A DNA stretch of 64,000 nt from Kribbella pittospori. GTDB lineage: Bacteria; Actinomycetota; Actinomycetes; Propionibacteriales; Kribbellaceae. This document shows, one piece after another, positions 52,559-61,333 of this stretch. The DNA is taken from contig NZ_SJKB01000004.1 in assembly GCF_004331465.1 (NCBI RefSeq), forward strand, positions 310,001 to 374,000, written 5' to 3'. The number at the start of each line of letters is the position of its first letter. Position 1 is the first letter of the stretch. Under the pieces are notes generated by a model that did no database searches, was not told the DNA's origin, and saw only the letters and a program-made list of their open reading frames with translations. The translations under genes and the position numbers were made by a program.

Positions 52559-53454
52559 GCGCCTACGTCTCTGACCGCCCGTACGACGAGGTCCGGGCGG
52601 TCGAGATGCATGTAATGGCCGGAGTCAGGGACGATCGTGTGGCGACCGTTGACCGTGGCAACCAGTTGGTCCAGGACAGTGGTCACCTGCTCGGTGCTGT
52701 CCGCCGGCCTACCCTTGGTGGCCGTGAGCACCACAACCGGTAGCTCCGGCCAGACACCCTGCGCACGGCGGGCGGCCAGGTCGTCGACGTGGTCGAGGAT
52801 CATCGGGAACTCGTCGAGGTACGTGAACAGCTGCTCGTCCGTCTCCAGGTAGGACAGGCACGCCTCGATCAGCAGGCGCTGGAGGCGCTCATCTCCTCCG
52901 ACACTCCGGGCGACGTCAGCGGCCAGCTCGCGACCGAACTTCAGCACGTCCGCAGCCCGCGAATCCTCGCTCGCCGGCGCGGTCCGGCTCGGGTGTCGGT
53001 TGTCCCCGCTGAGGAGCTCCGACCAGAAGACCTCGTGCGAGGGGTCGAGCAGCACCAGACCGGCGACCAGTTCGGGCCGTTCCCAGGTGGCCAACTGTGC
53101 CAGCAGACCTCCCCAGCTGTGCCCGACAACGACACACGGTCCGACCGCCCCAAGGACTGCCAGCAGATCACCGAGCTGCAGCTCCAGGCTGAGCGGCGCC
53201 GGTTCGCTGACACCGTACCCGGCCCGGTCGTAGAAGATCACCCGATAGTCGGGAGCGAGTGCCTTGAAGACCGCCGCGAACCCGGCGGCCGGCGACATCG
53301 CGCCGGCCTCGAACAAGACAGTCGGCCCCGCGCCCGCCTCGAGCCACCGCAGCACGCGACCACCCCGATCGAGCTCACGCCGCTCACATCTCCCGTCGAC
53401 GAGTGGCGCGAAAGCGGCAGCCACCTTGTCCGACGGCGCGTACGACGTACCCAA
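52555..53454 (-). CDS. Alpha/beta hydrolase
   Basis: The start is TTG 53454 with GGAGGA 6 nt upstream. The 299-residue enzyme has the oxyanion strand TVLFEAGAMSPAAGF, the RVIFYDRAGYGVSEP loop, the nucleophile elbow VVVGHSWGGLLAQL (about residues 107-120) and the catalytic His in PDSGHYMHLD near the end. It is a typical soluble esterase or epoxide-hydrolase-like protein of unknown substrate. It overlaps the convergent AI-2E gene by 4 bp and is divergent from the PadR-ABC operon. Confidence 0.88.
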   Translation of the reverse strand: MGTSYAPSDKVAAAFAPLVDGRCERRELDRGGRVLRWLEAGAGPTVLFEAGAMSPAAGFAAVFKALAPDYRVIFYDRAGYGVSEPAPLSLELQLGDLLAVLGAVGPCVVVGHSWGGLLAQLATWERPELVAGLVLLDPSHEVFWSELLSGDNRHPSRTAPASEDSRAADVLKFGRELAADVARSVGGDERLQRLLIEACLSYLETDEQLFTYLDEFPMILDHVDDLAARRAQGVWPELPVVVLTATKGRPADSTEQVTTVLDQLVATVNGRHTIVPDSGHYMHLDRPDLVVRAVRDVGA

Positions 53455-53516
53455 GGGTCTTCCTCCAGAGCCCGGTCAACCTGTCGGAATGTAGTCCACG
53501 CGCAGGGTCTGGACAG

Positions 53517-53548
53517 ATAGATAGCGGGTATATATTCTCGCTATCTAT
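53517..53548 (+). promoter_or_regulatory. PadR operator covering the -10 box and start codon
   Basis: ATAGATAGCG (53517-53526) and CGCTATCTAT (53539-53548) form a perfect 10-bp dyad around a 12-bp spacer holding a TATATT -10 box (53531-53536). The right arm overlaps the padR ATG (53547). Transcription would start within a few bases of the ATG, giving a leaderless message under self-repression. Confidence 0.7.
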
Positions 53549-54065
53549 GCGGTCGTTGTTTCTGGCGTTGCTGGCGGACGAGAACCGGTACGGGTACGAG
53601 ATCAAGCAAGCCCTCGAGCAGGAGTTCGGGGAGCTGCTGCCCGCCTTGAACGCCGGCCAGATCTACTCGACGCTGGCGCGGCTCGAGCGGGACGGGCTGG
53701 TGACCAGCGAGAGCATCGAGGGCGACAACCGGCGCAAACGGGTGTACGAGCTCACCGAGGCCGGGCGGGCGGCGCTGACGGGATGGATCGAGACGCCGGT
53801 GCCGGGCACGCGGCTGAAGGACGAGTTCTTCATGAAGCTGGTGATTCTCGCGTCGGCCGGGCTGGCCGAGCCGAAGGCGCTGATCGCGGGGCAACGACGC
53901 GAGTACCTGCAGTCCCTGCGTGACCTCGATGCGATGGTGGCGACCGATGGGTCCCGACCGGCCGCCGAACTGCTGGCCGAGGGCGCGATCCTGCACCTGA
54001 AGGCCGACCTGGAGTGGCTCGACCTGATCGAGCAGCGACTGCCGATGCAACGGGAGCCGGCATGA
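53547..54065 (+). CDS. PadR-family transcription regulator
   Basis: ATG 53547 gives 172 residues. The PadR winged helix (about residues 1-75: MRSLFLALLADENRYGYEIK, then NAGQIYSTLARLERDGLVTS, then RRKRVYELTEAG) is followed by a Vir-type helical dimerisation domain (about 85-165). It is the first gene of a three-gene operon with an ABC exporter, joined by ATGA overlaps. This is the usual arrangement for ligand-induced export modules. Confidence 0.93.
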   Translation: MRSLFLALLADENRYGYEIKQALEQEFGELLPALNAGQIYSTLARLERDGLVTSESIEGDNRRKRVYELTEAGRAALTGWIETPVPGTRLKDEFFMKLVILASAGLAEPKALIAGQRREYLQSLRDLDAMVATDGSRPAAELLAEGAILHLKADLEWLDLIEQRLPMQREPA

Positions 54066-54793
54066 CACCGGTGCTCGAGACCCGAAGGCTCGCCAAGACG
54101 TACGACACCGGGGGAACCCAGGTCCTGGCCGTCCGCGGTATCGACCTCACGATCAACAGCGGCGAGTTCGTCGCGATCGTGGGACCGAGCGGGTGCGGGA
54201 AGTCGACGCTGCTCAACCTCATGGCGGGGCTCGATCGCGTGACCGCCGGCGAGGTCTGGCTCGGCGACGAGCGGATCGACCAGTTGAGCGAGACCGCGCT
54301 GGCGCGGATGCGCCGGCAGAAGGTCGGGTTCGTGTTCCAGTTCTTCAACCTGATGCCGACCCTGTCCGCCATCGAGAACGTCGAACTGCCACTCCTCCTG
54401 GTCGGCCGCCACCGGAAGGAAGCCCGGGACGCCGCGAGCAGACTGCTGGACGACCTCGGTCTCGAGAACAAGTACGACGCAGCGCCGTCCCAGCTGTCCG
54501 GAGGAGAGCAACAGCGGGTCGCCCTCGCCCGTGCCCTGGCGAACACGCCGGACATCCTGCTCGGCGACGAACCGACCGGGAACCTCGACTCGGCCTCGTC
54601 CCGCGAGGTGCTCGCTCTCCTCCGCATCGCGCGCGACCGGGGCCAGACGCTGCTGCTCGTAACCCACGACACCCGTGTCGCCGCGGCAGCGGACCGGGTG
54701 ATCACCCTTCGCGATGGGCTGGTGAACGACGACACCGAGCTGCAATCGGCCCGACCGGTCACGCTCCCCTTCGACGCCGGTGGACCGGTATGA
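54062..54793 (+). CDS. ABC transporter ATPase (LolD/MacB type)
   Basis: ATG 54062 overlaps the padR stop (ATGA). The 243-residue protein has Walker A GPSGCGKST, the Q-loop FVFQFFNLMPTLSAIENVEL, the signature LSGGEQQRVALARAL, Walker B DILLGDEPT and the GNLDSASSREVL segment typical of the LolD/MacB group. It pairs with the FtsX-like permease encoded next, probably to extrude a lipid or hydrophobic peptide. Confidence 0.94.
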   Translation: MTPVLETRRLAKTYDTGGTQVLAVRGIDLTINSGEFVAIVGPSGCGKSTLLNLMAGLDRVTAGEVWLGDERIDQLSETALARMRRQKVGFVFQFFNLMPTLSAIENVELPLLLVGRHRKEARDAASRLLDDLGLENKYDAAPSQLSGGEQQRVALARALANTPDILLGDEPTGNLDSASSREVLALLRIARDRGQTLLLVTHDTRVAAAADRVITLRDGLVNDDTELQSARPVTLPFDAGGPV

Positions 54794-56538
54794 CGCTCAC
54801 CCTGGTCAGGCTCGCGTTCGCGGGACTCCGCTCCCGGCTACTCGCGAGCGCGCTGACCGTCCTGCTCTGCACTGCCGCGGCGGCGACCATCGTTCTCGCG
54901 CTCGAAGTAGGGGCGACTGTCCGCGATCCGTGGCAGCGGACCTTCGACGAGGCCAACGGCGCCCACGTCCTCGCGAACGTCGCCTCGGCGGCGGATGCGG
55001 ACAAGATCGCGAGACTCCCCGGCGTCGCCCAACGAGACGAGCCCATCCCGAACGCGAACGCCGACGTACTGGGCACGACCGACCGATTGCAGCTCGCCGG
55101 TCAAGCATCCGCCCCACACGTCAACACAGCAATCCCGATCGACGGCGTAGGCCAACCCGCGGACGGGATCGTGCTCGAGCGCAGCTTCGCCGAGGCCCTC
55201 GGTCTCACCGTCGGTACGACGGTGCGCCTGGCAACGACTGGTGATCCGGTGGAGCTGACCGTCGTCGGTACTGCGGTGTCGCCCAGCCAGCCGCGCTATC
55301 CCCGCCGGAACCCCGGACTGGCCTGGGTATCACGCCCCACGCTGGAGCGGGTCCAGCCGGACACCGGTCGCTGGCGCTGGACCGAGGCCGTCCGCCTGGC
55401 CGATCCGGCTGCCGCACCGGACTTCGCCGTACGGGCTGCTGGGGCCGTGCCGCCGACCACCGCAGCCTTCGAGACATGGCAGGACCAGCGCGCGAGTGCG
55501 TTGGAGGAGGCTGCGCCCACTCGGCTCGTGCTCACGACGTACACAATCGTCTTGCTTGCGGTGGTCTTCGCGGTGGTGGCGATCCTGGTCACGGCCCGCG
55601 CCGGCGCGCAGCATCGCGAGATCGGATTGCTGAAGGCTGTCGGCGTCACTCCACGCCAGATCACCGTGGTGTTCGCGCTGGAATCCGCCGGACTCGGCCT
55701 GATCGCGGTGGTCCTCGGCTTCGCGATCGGGGTACCGCTCGCGCCTCGGCTGGCCGCGTCGAGTATCGCGACAATGGTGGGAGCGCCAACGATCGCGATG
55801 AACCCGTGGCATCTGCTCGTCGCCGCCTGCCCTGTGTTGATCGTGCTGATCGGCAGTGCCGCGTCGTCGGCCCGGCGCGGCATCGGGTTCACTGTTCTGC
55901 AGGCGATCCAGTCCGGCTCCGCGGCACCTGCGTCGCGATCACGCCTCGGCCGCCTGATCGGCCGGGCGGCCCTTCCGGTCGTGTTGTCGCTCGGTCTCAA
56001 GGACCTTGTCACCAGGCGACACCGAGCCACGCGGCTGGCCGGTGCGATCGTGGTCACCGGGGCAGCCGTCGTCTTCGCGCTCTCGATGCAGGCCAACCTC
56101 GACGCCCAGGCCGCCGACGAGGTCAGCGACGTACCGCGTGAGCTGCCTGTCCTCGTCTACACCCTCGACGCCGTACTCCTCCTCATCACCGTCACGACCC
56201 TCATCGCGGTCGCCCTTCTCTCCGTGCGCGAGCGCGTCCGCGAGTACGGCGTACTGAAGTCCGTCGGCCTCACACCCCGGCAGATCGCGTCCAGCCTGAT
56301 CAGCGCCCACGTAGCCCTCGCCACCGTCGCAGTCATCCTGTCGATCCCGGTAGGCATCGCCCTCTACATCACCGTCTACGGCATCGCCGGCGGAAGCCCC
56401 GAGGACCGAGTAATCGCCTCCTGGTGGTCACTAGCCCTCATCCCGCTCGGCACCGTCTTATTGGTCGCCCTCGCCACCAGCCTCCCGGCCCGCCTAGCCA
56501 CCCGAATCCCAGCCGCCGAAGCCCTCCGCTACGAGTAG
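54790..56538 (+). CDS. FtsX-family ABC permease
   Basis: ATG 54790 overlaps the ATPase gene by 4 nt. The 582-residue protein has an N-terminal helix, a large extracytoplasmic domain (about residues 40-245), and two sets of FtsX-type helices. Each set carries the hallmark EIGLLKAVGVTPRQI or EYGVLKSVGLTPRQIASSLI, so two FtsX modules are fused in one chain. It ends 4 bp from the convergent PIG-L gene. Confidence 0.92.
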   Translation: MTLTLVRLAFAGLRSRLLASALTVLLCTAAAATIVLALEVGATVRDPWQRTFDEANGAHVLANVASAADADKIARLPGVAQRDEPIPNANADVLGTTDRLQLAGQASAPHVNTAIPIDGVGQPADGIVLERSFAEALGLTVGTTVRLATTGDPVELTVVGTAVSPSQPRYPRRNPGLAWVSRPTLERVQPDTGRWRWTEAVRLADPAAAPDFAVRAAGAVPPTTAAFETWQDQRASALEEAAPTRLVLTTYTIVLLAVVFAVVAILVTARAGAQHREIGLLKAVGVTPRQITVVFALESAGLGLIAVVLGFAIGVPLAPRLAASSIATMVGAPTIAMNPWHLLVAACPVLIVLIGSAASSARRGIGFTVLQAIQSGSAAPASRSRLGRLIGRAALPVVLSLGLKDLVTRRHRATRLAGAIVVTGAAVVFALSMQANLDAQAADEVSDVPRELPVLVYTLDAVLLLITVTTLIAVALLSVRERVREYGVLKSVGLTPRQIASSLISAHVALATVAVILSIPVGIALYITVYGIAGGSPEDRVIASWWSLALIPLGTVLLVALATSLPARLATRIPAAEALRYE

Positions 56539-56542
56539 TCCC

Positions 56543-57274
56543 CTACGGGCCTGCGAGTTTGGTGATCTCCGGAGTGGCGTTGGTGTGGAAGGCGCAGGCT
56601 CGGGGGTAGCCGGCTAGGCAGCCTCGGGTGGTCATGAGGGCGGTGTAGTAGTCGATGTAGCGGAAGCCGTAGGTTTCGCCCCGGGCGAAGGCCTGGTGGC
56701 GGATCGCGGAGACCCAGAGGTAGAAGGCCTCGTCGGGGATGGGGACGTACATCGACGGCTGGAAGCCTTCCATGTCCTCCCAGTTCTCGGCGTGCAGGAT
56801 CGAGCGGACGCCGTGCCGCGGGAGTGCGGCGAGCTTGCCCACGGCACCGTCCATCCCGTCGATCTCCTGGTCCGACGGGAGGCCGGCCAGGAACCGGGCT
56901 CGCTCGGCCAGGCTCGACGCATGTTCGTGGTCGCGGTGGATGCTGTGTTTCCAGTGCGCGATGAGCGTGTCGGGCTGCTTCTCGCGGATGATCGTGGCGA
57001 GTTCGAGCGCGACGTCGTCGGAGTCGGGGAGGAAACCGTCGCTGTGGTCGAGGACGATGAAATCGGCGCCGATCGCGGCGGCGAAGGCCTCGCCCTCGGC
57101 GATCTTCTGCTTCTTGTACTCCGACGGGGTCATCCGCGGGTGACCCCGCTCCCCCGGCGTGAGCGCGACGATGGTGGCGCTCGCGCCCTCCTGGACCAGC
57201 TTCGCCAGGGTCGGCCCGGCGGTCAGGTCCATGTCGCCGATGTGCGCCCCGACGGCGAGCACTGATTTGGTCAC
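56543..57274 (-). CDS. PIG-L-family N-acetylglucosaminyl deacetylase-like protein
   Basis: The 243-residue protein has the LmbE/PIG-L fold. The first zinc motif, usually AHPDD, reads AHIGDMD (His11, Asp14), and the second is HRDHEHA with an H-x-x-H. The ALTPGERGHPR segment is typical. Members remove acetyl groups from amino sugars or amidated conjugates (MshB, Mca, BshB). It is the last gene of an operon with a sugar importer and a NamZ-type muramidase, so an imported amino sugar is a plausible substrate. Confidence 0.85.
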   Translation of the reverse strand: MTKSVLAVGAHIGDMDLTAGPTLAKLVQEGASATIVALTPGERGHPRMTPSEYKKQKIAEGEAFAAAIGADFIVLDHSDGFLPDSDDVALELATIIREKQPDTLIAHWKHSIHRDHEHASSLAERARFLAGLPSDQEIDGMDGAVGKLAALPRHGVRSILHAENWEDMEGFQPSMYVPIPDEAFYLWVSAIRHQAFARGETYGFRYIDYYTALMTTRGCLAGYPRACAFHTNATPEITKLAGP

Positions 57275-57284
57275 AAGGGTCTCC

Positions 57285-58157
57285 TCACTTCAGGCCACTC
57301 AGTACGACGCCTCGCACGTAGTACTTCTGGAACAACAGGAACACAACGAGCACCGGCAGGGTGCTGAGGACCAGGCCGGCCATCACGATCGGCATCGTGC
57401 GATCGGGGTCGAGGAAGCTCTGCAGCAACTGGATCCCGACCGGGAGGGTCTGCAGGGATGGGTCGGACGACGAGATCAGCAGCGTCCAGATGTACTCGTT
57501 CCACTGGCCGATGAACGTGATCAGGCCGAGCGTGATCGCGACCGGCTTGGTCTGCGGCAGCACGATCAGGCGCCAGGTCTGCCACTGGTTCGCCCCGTCG
57601 ATCTTGGCCGCCTCGAGCATCTCGTCCGGCAGCGACACCATGAACTGCCGCATCAGGAAGATGCCGAACCCGCTCACCGTGAACGGCAGGATCAGCGCGA
57701 TCAGGCTGGTGGTCAGACCGCCGTCGCCGCCGCGGCCGAGGATGTCGTTGCCGCCGGCCAACGGCCAGTTCAGCATGATCAGGAACGTCGGAATCAGCAG
57801 CAGGAACGGCGGCAGCATCATCGTGGCCAGGATGAACCGGAAGATCACCGCGCGGCCGCGGAACCGCAGCTTGGCCAGTGCGTACCCCGCCATCGACGAC
57901 GTGATCAGGACGCTGACGGTCACGCTGACCGTGACGATGACGCTGTTGCGAAACAGCCGCCCGAGCTCGAGCTGGTCGAACGCCGCCTTGTAGTTGTCCA
58001 GCCCGAAGGACTTCGGCAGGAACTGGTACGGGATCACGCCGTACTCCCCCGCGCCCTTGAACGAGCTCATCAGCATGTCGAGGAACGGCATCACCATCGC
58101 GACGCCGCCCAGGATCACGACCAAATACGAGAACCACGGGAACCGACGGCGCCTCAT
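57285..58157 (-). CDS. Sugar ABC transporter permease (MalG type)
   Basis: ATG 58157 overlaps the MalF-like stop (ATGA), and GGAGGAGAC lies upstream. The 290-residue protein has six predicted helices and the EAA loop LPDEMLEAAKIDGANQWQTW with RLIVLPQTKP. The PYQFLPKSFGLDNYKAAF segment is typical of the MalG/LacG group. It forms the inner-membrane channel with the MalF-like partner. Confidence 0.93.
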   Translation of the reverse strand: MRRRRFPWFSYLVVILGGVAMVMPFLDMLMSSFKGAGEYGVIPYQFLPKSFGLDNYKAAFDQLELGRLFRNSVIVTVSVTVSVLITSSMAGYALAKLRFRGRAVIFRFILATMMLPPFLLLIPTFLIMLNWPLAGGNDILGRGGDGGLTTSLIALILPFTVSGFGIFLMRQFMVSLPDEMLEAAKIDGANQWQTWRLIVLPQTKPVAITLGLITFIGQWNEYIWTLLISSSDPSLQTLPVGIQLLQSFLDPDRTMPIVMAGLVLSTLPVLVVFLLFQKYYVRGVVLSGLK

Positions 58158-59089
58158 GACGTCTCCTCCCCGCGCCGCCGGGCGATCCACAGCTGCAGCA
58201 GCGTGATCACGAAGATCACCACGAACAGCACCATCGCCATCGCGCTCGCCGTCCCCCAGGCGCCGAACTTGAACGCCTGCTGGTACATCTCGAACGCCGC
58301 CACGTTGGTCGCGTTGACCGGTCCACCATCACCTGTCATGACAATGATCAATGCGAACGACTGCAGGCCGGCAATGAACTGTGTGATCAACACGAACAAC
58401 AGCGACGGCCGCAGCAACGGCAGCGTGATCTGCCAGAACATGTGCCAGCTGTTCGCCCCGTCCACCTCGGCGGCCTCGTAGTACATGCCCGGGATCGCCT
58501 TCAGTCCCGCGGTGAGGATGAGCACGGCGCCTCCGATCGAGGCCCAAGCGTGGACGACAGTCACCGACGGCAAGGCGTACGACGCATCGGACAGGAAGCC
58601 GATGCTGTTCACGCCGAGCTTGTTCAGGATGCCGTTGATCAGTCCGGCCGGCTGGTACATCATCTTCCACACGTTGCCGATGGCCACCACCGTCGCGACC
58701 ACCGGCAGGAAGTACAGCACCCGCCAGAAGCCCTGGAAGCTCAGCCGGTCGATGCAGTAGGCGACGAGCACCGATCCGACCGTCGCCATCACCACGGACC
58801 CGAAGGCGAAAAGCAACGTATTGACGAGAATCGGCTTCACGAACGTGCCGTCGAAGCTCAGCACGTCAGAGAAGTTCTTGATCCCGGCGAACTTGATCGT
58901 GCCGAGGTCGAAGCCGCCCCAGTCGGAAAAGGCCAGCACGACGGCGAAGATGAACGGCAGGATCAGGAACACACAGAAGAACAGTAGCGACGGCGCGAGG
59001 AACAGGTACGCCGCCCGTCCCTCGCGATGCAGGGCAGGTCGCTTGGCCACGGTCACCGTGGCCGTGCGGACCTGAACAGCGGTCGTCAT
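58154..59089 (-). CDS. Sugar ABC transporter permease (MalF type)
   Basis: The 311-residue protein has six helices, an N-terminal basic tail, and the EAA-type loop IPGMYYEAAEVDGANSWHMF followed by WQITLPLLRPSLLFV. Overlaps on both sides (4 nt each) tie it to the binding-protein and MalG-like genes. No ATPase gene is in the operon, so it probably shares a general MsiK-type ATPase, as is usual in actinomycetes. Confidence 0.93.
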   Translation of the reverse strand: MTTAVQVRTATVTVAKRPALHREGRAAYLFLAPSLLFFCVFLILPFIFAVVLAFSDWGGFDLGTIKFAGIKNFSDVLSFDGTFVKPILVNTLLFAFGSVVMATVGSVLVAYCIDRLSFQGFWRVLYFLPVVATVVAIGNVWKMMYQPAGLINGILNKLGVNSIGFLSDASYALPSVTVVHAWASIGGAVLILTAGLKAIPGMYYEAAEVDGANSWHMFWQITLPLLRPSLLFVLITQFIAGLQSFALIIVMTGDGGPVNATNVAAFEMYQQAFKFGAWGTASAMAMVLFVVIFVITLLQLWIARRRGEETS

Positions 59090-60366
59090 TGCGGCTTGAC
59101 TGCCTTGGCCGCCTGCGCCAGCGCCTCGTCAGGACTCTTGCCATTGGCAAGCACAGTCATGATCGCATTGTGCAAAGCGGTCTTCGCCTCGTAGGCGCCC
59201 GCCTGGTTCGGCTCCGGCATCGCGTACTCCGCCGCTGCGTAGATCGGCTTGAAGTTCGGGTCGGTCAGCGTCTTCTGGTACGTCGCAGCGTCCGCGGCGC
59301 GTGGCGGGATCAGGCCCTGGTCGGCCAGCCACTTGCCCATCTCGGTGACGCCGCCCTCGGTCTGGTGCTCGTTCAGCCAGCTGAGGAACTTCCACGCCTC
59401 GTCGGAGTGCTTGCTGCGCTGGTTCACGCCCATGAAGAAGCCGTACGCGAGCGATCCCATGCTGCCCGCGGTCGGTCCCGGGATCGGGGCGACGCCGACG
59501 TCGGAGTACTTGTCCTTCATCTGGGTCTTCAGGCTGCCCAGCCACCAGCCGGCCTGGATCGCCATTGCGACGCCGCCGCTGCGGAACTGCTTGGTCGGCG
59601 AGATCGACGGGTTGGTCGCCTTCGCCGCGGCAAGGTCGGCCTCGACCTGCAGGGCGGATTTGCCGGCGTCGTTGTTGAACTGCGGTGAGCCGTCCTTGCC
59701 GAGGAAGGTTCCGCCGGCCGAGTCGAGCAGGGACAGGAACGGGTGTGCCGACTTGTTGTCGCCGTCCTGGATCAGGCTGAGGCCCTCGACCTGGACGTTG
59801 CCGTTGGCATCGCGCTTGACGACCTTCTTCGCCACGTCCTCGAGCTCGGCCCAGGTCGCCGGCGGCTTGCTGACGCCGGCCGCGGCGAGAGTCTTCTTGT
59901 TGTAGAAGAGCGCGTAGGTGTTGAACTCGGTCGGGTAGCCGAGCAGCGTGTCCCCGGTTGTGACCGCGCCGAGAGCCGCTGGGCTGTAGCTCGCCTTGAT
60001 CTTCTGGGCGATCTCGTCGGGCACCTTCGCCACCACGTTCGCCTTCTCCAGCTGGCCGCCCCACAGTCCGTAGGCGCTGACGATGTCCGCACCGCGGCCG
60101 CCGGTCTGCCGAACGGTCAACGTGGTCAGGAGGTCGTCGAACTTGACCACCTCGGACTTCACCTGGATGTCCGGATTCTCCTTGTTCCACTGCGCGATCA
60201 TCTTGTCCAGCCCACTCTTGGCCGGATCCGAGGCGTAGTGGCTGAGCAGCGTGAGCTGCACCTTGCCGCCACCACCACCCGAACCGTCCCCGCCACCGCA
60301 GGCAGCGCCAGTGGCCATGAGTCCGAGTGCCGCGATCAGGGCCGGGATGCCCTTTCTGATACGCAT
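59086..60366 (-). CDS. Sugar ABC transporter substrate-binding lipoprotein
   Basis: The 426-residue family-1 binding protein has a signal MRIRKGIPALIAALGLMATG leading to a lipid-modified Cys at residue 23 (GAACGGGD). The ADIVSAYGLWGGQLEKANVV, GYPTEFNTYALFYNKKTLAA and VAMAIQAGWWLGS segments are typical of solute-binding folds for oligosaccharides or amino sugars. It overlaps the malF-like gene by 4 nt and follows the GNAT gene by 1 nt. Context suggests cell-wall sugars as ligand; this is inference. Confidence 0.92.
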   Translation of the reverse strand: MRIRKGIPALIAALGLMATGAACGGGDGSGGGGGKVQLTLLSHYASDPAKSGLDKMIAQWNKENPDIQVKSEVVKFDDLLTTLTVRQTGGRGADIVSAYGLWGGQLEKANVVAKVPDEIAQKIKASYSPAALGAVTTGDTLLGYPTEFNTYALFYNKKTLAAAGVSKPPATWAELEDVAKKVVKRDANGNVQVEGLSLIQDGDNKSAHPFLSLLDSAGGTFLGKDGSPQFNNDAGKSALQVEADLAAAKATNPSISPTKQFRSGGVAMAIQAGWWLGSLKTQMKDKYSDVGVAPIPGPTAGSMGSLAYGFFMGVNQRSKHSDEAWKFLSWLNEHQTEGGVTEMGKWLADQGLIPPRAADAATYQKTLTDPNFKPIYAAAEYAMPEPNQAGAYEAKTALHNAIMTVLANGKSPDEALAQAAKAVKPQ

Positions 60367-60367
60367 A

Positions 60368-61333
60368 TCAGTCCTTCCCGTCGGACCGGACCAGGGAAGC
60401 CCGGAGGATGGTGAACGTGCGGGTGATGGTGAAGCCGGTCTTCAGATAGAGCTGCCCGGCCGCGGATTTCTCGCCGGTCCAGAGGAACCACGCGCTGTGG
60501 GCGCCTACGCCGGCCATCCGCTCCAGCGTCAGATGCAGGAGCACCTTGCCGAGCCCGGTACCGCGGCTCTCCGGGAGTACGCCGAACGGTCCGAAACGAT
60601 CGATCACACCTTCGTAGGTGCCGTGCATCGCCCAGCCGAGGATCCGGCGGCCGGGATCACGCGCCACCACGATCCGGTCCAGTGGCATGCCCGCCACCAC
60701 GGCCTCACGGATCGCCCGCGCCCAGTCCGGGTTGAAATCAACCCCGGCAATGTTGATCAATGTGGTCAACTCATCACCGGTCGGGGTTCCGAACGTGTAT
60801 CCATCATTGATCAACAGGTTGATCCGGTCGCGGACGTCGGGCGGGATCTCGTACCCGACCAGGCTCCGGTCCATTGCGACTGCGTCGTACTGCGGCTCGA
60901 ATCCGAGGGCCGCGGTTAGTCGTTGGGCAGCTGGGTAACGGGCGCTGTCGAGGCCGGGCAGGAAGTAGTTCGGGGTGTACGAGGAGAAGAAGACCTCGGT
61001 CCGGCCTTGGTCGCGGAGCCAGTCCATGGCTGCTGTCAACAGGTCGCGGCCGATCCCTTGGCCGCGGTGGTCCGGGTGCACGAAGAAGAAAGGGATCCAT
61101 CCGCTGGCTGGTTCGAGGTCGTCGCCTGCGGCTGCGATCAGCCGTCGTACGGCGTAGGCCGCGCCGACCACCTGGTCGTTGTGCACGGCAACCTTGAGCC
61201 CGGCCGGGTCGAAGTTGCGGTCGACCAGGAACTGGTCGAGGAACCGCGCATAGCCGATCGGGTCCGCCGGCGCCGCCGCCGTCCACACGGAGGCAAGCGC
61301 CGGACCGTCACCAACCTCGAACGAGCGGATCAT
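60368..61333 (-). CDS. Tandem GNAT-family N-acetyltransferase
   Basis: The 321-residue protein has two GNAT halves. The first has the acetyl-CoA loop VHPDHRGQGIGRDLLTAAMD (about residues 92-111); the second has VLPESRGTGLGKVLLHLTLE (about 254-273). The start overlaps the namZ stop by 4 nt. Its substrate is unknown; in this operon it could acetylate an amino sugar or a peptide amine released from peptidoglycan, opposing the PIG-L deacetylase. Confidence 0.88.
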   Translation of the reverse strand: MIRSFEVGDGPALASVWTAAAPADPIGYARFLDQFLVDRNFDPAGLKVAVHNDQVVGAAYAVRRLIAAAGDDLEPASGWIPFFFVHPDHRGQGIGRDLLTAAMDWLRDQGRTEVFFSSYTPNYFLPGLDSARYPAAQRLTAALGFEPQYDAVAMDRSLVGYEIPPDVRDRINLLINDGYTFGTPTGDELTTLINIAGVDFNPDWARAIREAVVAGMPLDRIVVARDPGRRILGWAMHGTYEGVIDRFGPFGVLPESRGTGLGKVLLHLTLERMAGVGAHSAWFLWTGEKSAAGQLYLKTGFTITRTFTILRASLVRSDGKD

